Origin: Suillus spraguei | Taxonomy: Eukaryota; Basidiomycota; Agaricomycetes; Boletales; Suillaceae | Assembly: GCA_016800925.1 (NCBI GenBank) | Contig: JABCPU010000307.1 | Location: 1-64,000, forward strand | Direction of reading: 5' to 3' | DNA length: 64,000 nucleotides | In this document: positions 60,828-64,000 of the stretch, one piece after another | How positions within the stretch are numbered: the first letter of the stretch is position 1 | Layout of the letters: each line of letters opens with the position of its first letter | Notes under the pieces: model-generated | Told to the model about the DNA's origin: nothing | What the model saw: the letters and a program-made list of their open reading frames with translations, nothing else | Databases searched by the model: none | Program-made: the position numbers and the translations under genes

Positions 60828-61062
60828 TTACCCCTGTTTTACATGTAAAGTCACCGACTTTACTCATTCTGAAGTATTCGCGTAGTAGATTGGATCATCA
60901 CTGAACTCGTAATCTTCATCAAGAATGGAACCACTCATCATATACGCGGCTTCTTCTGCACCAGCACGTTGTTTAGAGTCCCTTCTAGCCGCTGCTCAAG
61001 TGTGTTCATTGTCAAGCTGTCGTTCCCAAGAATGAAGCGCATCATAGAACCTGTTATCTTTC
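60828..61062 (-). mobile_element. 3' internal end of the gypsy-type element
   Basis: The minus strand reads DNRFYDALHSWERQLDNEHT, TGA at 60996-60998 (CGA expected by context), AAARRDSKQRAGAEEAAYMM and DPIYYANTSE with a stop, then the polypurine tract and LTR. It is probably the end of the last ORF of the element. The rest of the element is missing beyond about 61062. Confidence 0.65.
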
Positions 61063-61300
61063 CAGGTTAAAGTAAAGGGGGGAGTTCTGACTTGTTGGGG
61101 ACAATAGATGGATAAGTGGGTCGGTGACCAATACCGACAAACCCCACACTGGTACTCTGGGTTGATAGACGGCGGTAGGATTGCCAGGATGGCAGCTCAA
61201 AGGGCGAGACCCTAACCCTACCACAGGGTTGTACTGTTGGCAAGAGTTGCCATGTATGGTGACCCTAACCCTATAATAAGGTGGTGCTGTGTGTAACGAG
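61063..61300. other. Transition into the minisatellite, no gene recognised
   Basis: Contains GACCCTAACCCTA near 61208 and 61260 (two short occurrences, not a telomeric tract). No coding signal. Confidence 0.4.
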
Positions 61301-62875
61301 TGTCCGCCTGTACAGATGGCTCCCATTGGGGACCGCATGTGTGATGAGTGAATCTGTGTAAAGATGGCTTCCTTAAGGAACCGCACCTATGGTGAGTGTC
61401 TAGGTGTGAAGAGGGCTCCCATAGGGGACTGTGCCTGTGGTGATGTCCACCTGTCAAGAGGGCTCCCATTGGGGACTGTGCCTATGCTGAGTATCTGTAT
61501 GTAGAGAGGGCTCCCATTGGGGACCACACATTTGGTGCATTTTTGAGCATCTGCATGTGCAAACAGCTCCCATAGGGGACCGCACCCTGTGATAGAGTGT
61601 GGGAGCCCTCTGCATATCAAGTGGGCTCTCAATGGGGACCGCTCGGCTGCAGTGAAAGTCTGTGTGTATGGAGGGCTCTCATAGGGGACCATGCCTGTGA
61701 CAAGGATCTGCTTGTACAAACAGCTTCCATAGGAGACTGCATCTGTGGTGAGTGTCTGCCTGTCAAGAGGGCTCCCATTGGGGACCGCACTTGTGGTGAG
61801 TATATATGTGTAAAGACAGCTCTCATTGGGGACTGTGCCGTACTGAGTATCTGTGTGGAAAGAGGGCTACTATGGGGCAATTATTATCTGCATATAAAGA
61901 GGGTTCACGCATAGGGGACTGCACCTGTAGTAATTATCTGCATGTCAAGAGGGCTCCCAGTGGGGACCATGCTGTGGTGAGTGTCTGCCTGTAGAGAAGG
62001 CTCCCATTAGGGACCATGTGTGTGGTGAATATCTACTCAAAACATGGCCCCTATGCAAGACTGCACATGGTGACCGTGCCTATGCTGAGTGTCTGCCTAT
62101 TGAGAGGGCTCCCATAGGGACTGCATCTGCAGTTGCGGTGAGTAACTATGTGCAAAGAGGGCTCCCATTGGGGACCGCACCTGTGCTAAGTATCTGCATA
62201 AAAACATGGCTCCAATTGGAGACCACACCTGGGCTGAGTATCTGCTTGTCAAGAGGGCTCCCATTGGGGACTGTGCCTGTGCTAAGTATCTGCCTCTCGA
62301 GAGAGCTCCCATTGGGGACCATGCCTGTAGTGAGTATCTGCATGGCTCCCATAGGGGACCGCACCTGTGTTGATTATATCTGCTTGTCAAGAGGGCTCCC
62401 AAATGGAACCGCGCCTGTGCTGAGTATCTGCCTCTTGAGAGGGCTCCCATTGGGAACCGTGCCTGTAGTGAGTATGGCTCCCATAGGGGACCGCACCTGT
62501 GCTGAGTATCTGCATAAGAACATGGCTCCCATTGGGGACTGCACCTATGCTGAGTATCTGTCTCTCAAGAAAACTCCCATTAAAAACTGTGTCTGTAGTG
62601 AGTATCTGCATGGCTCTCATAGGGGACTGCACCTGTAGTGAGCATCTGTGTGTGAATGGGGACCACACCTGTGCTGAGTGTCTGCCTGTCAAGAGGGCTC
62701 CCATTGAGGACCGTGCCTATAGTAAGTATCTGTGTGTGAATGGGGACCACACCTGTGCTGAGTATCTGCATGAAGACATGGCTCCCATAGGGGACTGCAC
62801 CTCTGCTGAGTATCTACTTGTCAAGAGGGCTCCCATTGGGGACCGCACCTGTGCTAAGTATCCATGTGCAATTTT
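61300..62875 (+). repeat. 48-bp minisatellite, core GGCTCCC-ATT-GGGGACCG, forward block
   Basis: About thirty units. Each holds the core GGCTCCCATTGGGGACCG (variants ATA, AGT, TTA) followed by CACCTGTGCTGAGTATCTGC and a GTCAAGA-type end. The usual unit is 48 bases, a multiple of three, so frames stay open through it and give 16-residue peptide repeats such as VKRAPIGDRTCAEYLP. Some units are shortened (62340-62360, 62470-62490). The core is the same bipartite hairpin as in 4713-18600 with a different 3-base centre. Confidence 0.9.
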
Positions 62876-62894
62876 GAGCATCTGCTCAACAGGC

Positions 62895-63420
62895 AGACAC
62901 TCAGAACAGACACGGTCCCCAATGGGAGCCCTCTCGACAGGCAGACACTCAGCACAGGTGTGGTCCTCATTCACACACAGATACTCACTACAGGTGCAGT
63001 CCCCAATGGGAGCCCTCTTGACAAGCAGATACTCATCCATCTGCACAGGCACGGTCCCCAATGGGACCCTCTCGACAGGCAGATACTCACTACAGGCATA
63101 GTCCCCAATGGGAGCCCTCTCGGCAGGCAGATACTCAGTACAGGCGCAGTCCCCAATGGGAGCCCTCTCGACAAGCAGACACTCAGCACAGGTGCGGTCC
63201 CCATTCACACACATATACTCACTACAGGCACGGTCCCCAATGGGAGCCCTCTTGACAGGCAGACACTCAGCATAGGTGCGGTCCCCATTCACACACAGAT
63301 ACTCACTAACAGGTACAGTCCCCAATGGGAGCCCGCTTACACGCAAAGACTTGCCACAGGCATGGTCCCCATTGGAAGTTATTTGTACAAGGAGATCCTC
63401 AAATATACTCACCGCAGAGC
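62895..63420 (-). repeat. Same 48-bp minisatellite, inverted block
   Basis: From about 62920 the core reads CGGTCCCCAATGGGAGCC, the reverse complement of the forward block, for about eleven units to 63420. Between the blocks a short non-repeat segment (about 62868-62895, GCAATTTTGAGCATCTGC) marks the switch. A long minus-strand frame (63589-62717) crosses the block but is a repeat by-product. Confidence 0.88.
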
Positions 63421-63589
63421 AGTCCCCCTCTAGACAATTCAGTTGTTTGGATGTAGAACCAGTACCCTGGACATTGCCAATTGCCATAGATTGTGTCTGG
63501 CCAGGCGCCGGCCGATAGTAGTACATATATGTATATATGGTGCTGGCCAGTGCATAGATGCTGTGCCCAGAAATGAAGCCGGCTGGCAT

Positions 63590-63800
63590 GTCAGTGCATC
63601 TGGCAGATCATATTTTCCTCTGTGGCAGAACTCTCAACATGGCTGGGCGCACTAGCCCCTGAGCGGCCCAAGGAAAGCAATCTACATTTTCTTTGTTAAC
63701 ACGATTGCTTTCCTTGGGCCACTCAGGAGCCAGCACACCCAGCCATGTTGAGAGTTCTGCCACAGAGGGACATATGATCTGCCGGATGTTAGCTGATGCC
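63590..63800. mobile_element. Second fold-back element, about 85-bp arms
   Basis: The left arm (GGCAGATCATATTTTCCTCT, GGCAGAACTCTCAACATGGC, CGGCCCAAGGAAAGCAATC; about 63600-63690) is the inverted partner of about 63710-63790, around a loop of about 20 bases (TACATTTTCTTTGTTAACAC). A few mismatches and a 1-base indel. No coding capacity. It is unrelated in sequence to the fold-back at 17452 but alike in form. Confidence 0.82.
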
Positions 63801-63960
63801 TGGCACATCCAGCTCTATATAGAGCATTATCTATCCAGCATGGATTTCTCTTTCTTCATCCGGGTGCACTAAGGCTTGCAAGGAATTGGCATCCTTTCTT
63901 TCCAAGTACACTGATACCTGGCACATCAAGCTCTGTATAGAGCATTATCTATCCAACATA
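63793..63960. repeat. Direct repeat of about 49 bp at the right edge
   Basis: CTGATGCCTGGCACATCCAG followed by CTCTATATAGAGCATTATC recurs as CTGATACCTGGCACATCAAG followed by CTCTGTATAGAGCATTATC (63793-63841 and 63910-63958). The second copy is 117 bases further on. Purpose unknown; may be the start of another array beyond the window. Confidence 0.7.
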
Positions 63961-64000
63961 TGCCAAGTGTCACACCTGCACTCAAAACCGTTCGCATCAA

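Noticed and set aside
61205..61275. GACCCTAACCCTA as telomeric repeats
   Set aside because: Only two short isolated occurrences, no tandem tract.
62018..62638. 206-codon open frame in the forward minisatellite as a gene
   Set aside because: Same cause: repeat-driven openness.
61300..63420. Regular array resembling CRISPR repeats
   Set aside because: The spacer part is conserved between units, the host is eukaryotic, and the unit is a 48-bp minisatellite.
62717..63589. Long open frame of 290 codons over the minisatellite as a gene
   Set aside because: Because the unit is a multiple of three, other frames stay open too, on both strands. No start context or intron, and the peptide is a simple repeat.

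Overview
The window looks like nuclear DNA of a basidiomycete fungus, most likely an agaricomycete. The clues are genes split by GT..AG introns of about 50 bases, Ty3/gypsy chromovirus pol with a C-terminal chromodomain, hAT-, Tc1- and LINE-like remnants of types common in agaricomycetes, and eukaryotic housekeeping families (REV1, SEC23, RPN7, AP-3 sigma, TAO3/PAG1, PP2C). The species cannot be fixed from the sequence. I see no tRNA, rRNA or telomeric array. Most of the protein-coding signal is broken: truncated, frameshifted or stop-containing gene pieces set among repeats.

Layout. 1-4712: two degenerate gypsy pol copies tail to tail, forming an inverted repeat that runs off the left edge. 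4713-18600: a region seeded with an 18-base hairpin-like motif (consensus GGCTCCC-NNN-GGGGACCG). It holds an uncharacterised multi-exon gene (5333-8322, minus), a 473-bp solo LTR with a 5-bp target duplication (9369-9841), a long SNF2-helicase pseudogene (17073-11006, minus) and a fold-back element (17452-17820). 18700-21310: several unrelated tandem repeats. 21017-22117: an uncharacterised 366-codon gene whose 3' end lies in one of these repeats.

22285-32300 is a mosaic of pieces of unrelated host genes: the 5' part of TAO3/PAG1, the 3' half of an amidase, the 3' end of a membrane protein, the 3' part of a methyltransferase, the 3' part of REV1, the 3' two thirds of SEC23, and an adenylation-thiolation fragment. 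33145-34460 carries LINE-like and hAT-like remnants.

35360-59175 is a giant inverted repeat: two arms of 10661 bp (35360-46020 and 48515-59175) around a 2494-bp spacer. The arms mirror each other with no net indel (left and right coordinates always sum to 94535). From the spacer outward each arm carries the 5' part of an amidase, a 5'-truncated cysteine-rich single-pass membrane protein, a PP2C-type phosphatase, the 5' exon of REV1 joined to a truncated unknown gene, an RPN7 pseudogene in the opposite direction, and an AP-3 sigma (APS3) remnant. The missing 3' parts of the amidase and of REV1 lie at 24499-25741 and 27032-29830, so two ancestral genes have been split between these loci.

59620-61060: a 151-bp tandem repeat and a gypsy LTR with some internal sequence. 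61300-63420: a 48-bp minisatellite whose core is a variant of the 18-base motif and whose orientation flips near 62880. 63590-64000: a second fold-back element and a direct repeat. The genes do not form a pathway. The window reads as an accessory or heterochromatic, rearrangement-prone segment built from duplicated gene pieces and mobile DNA.
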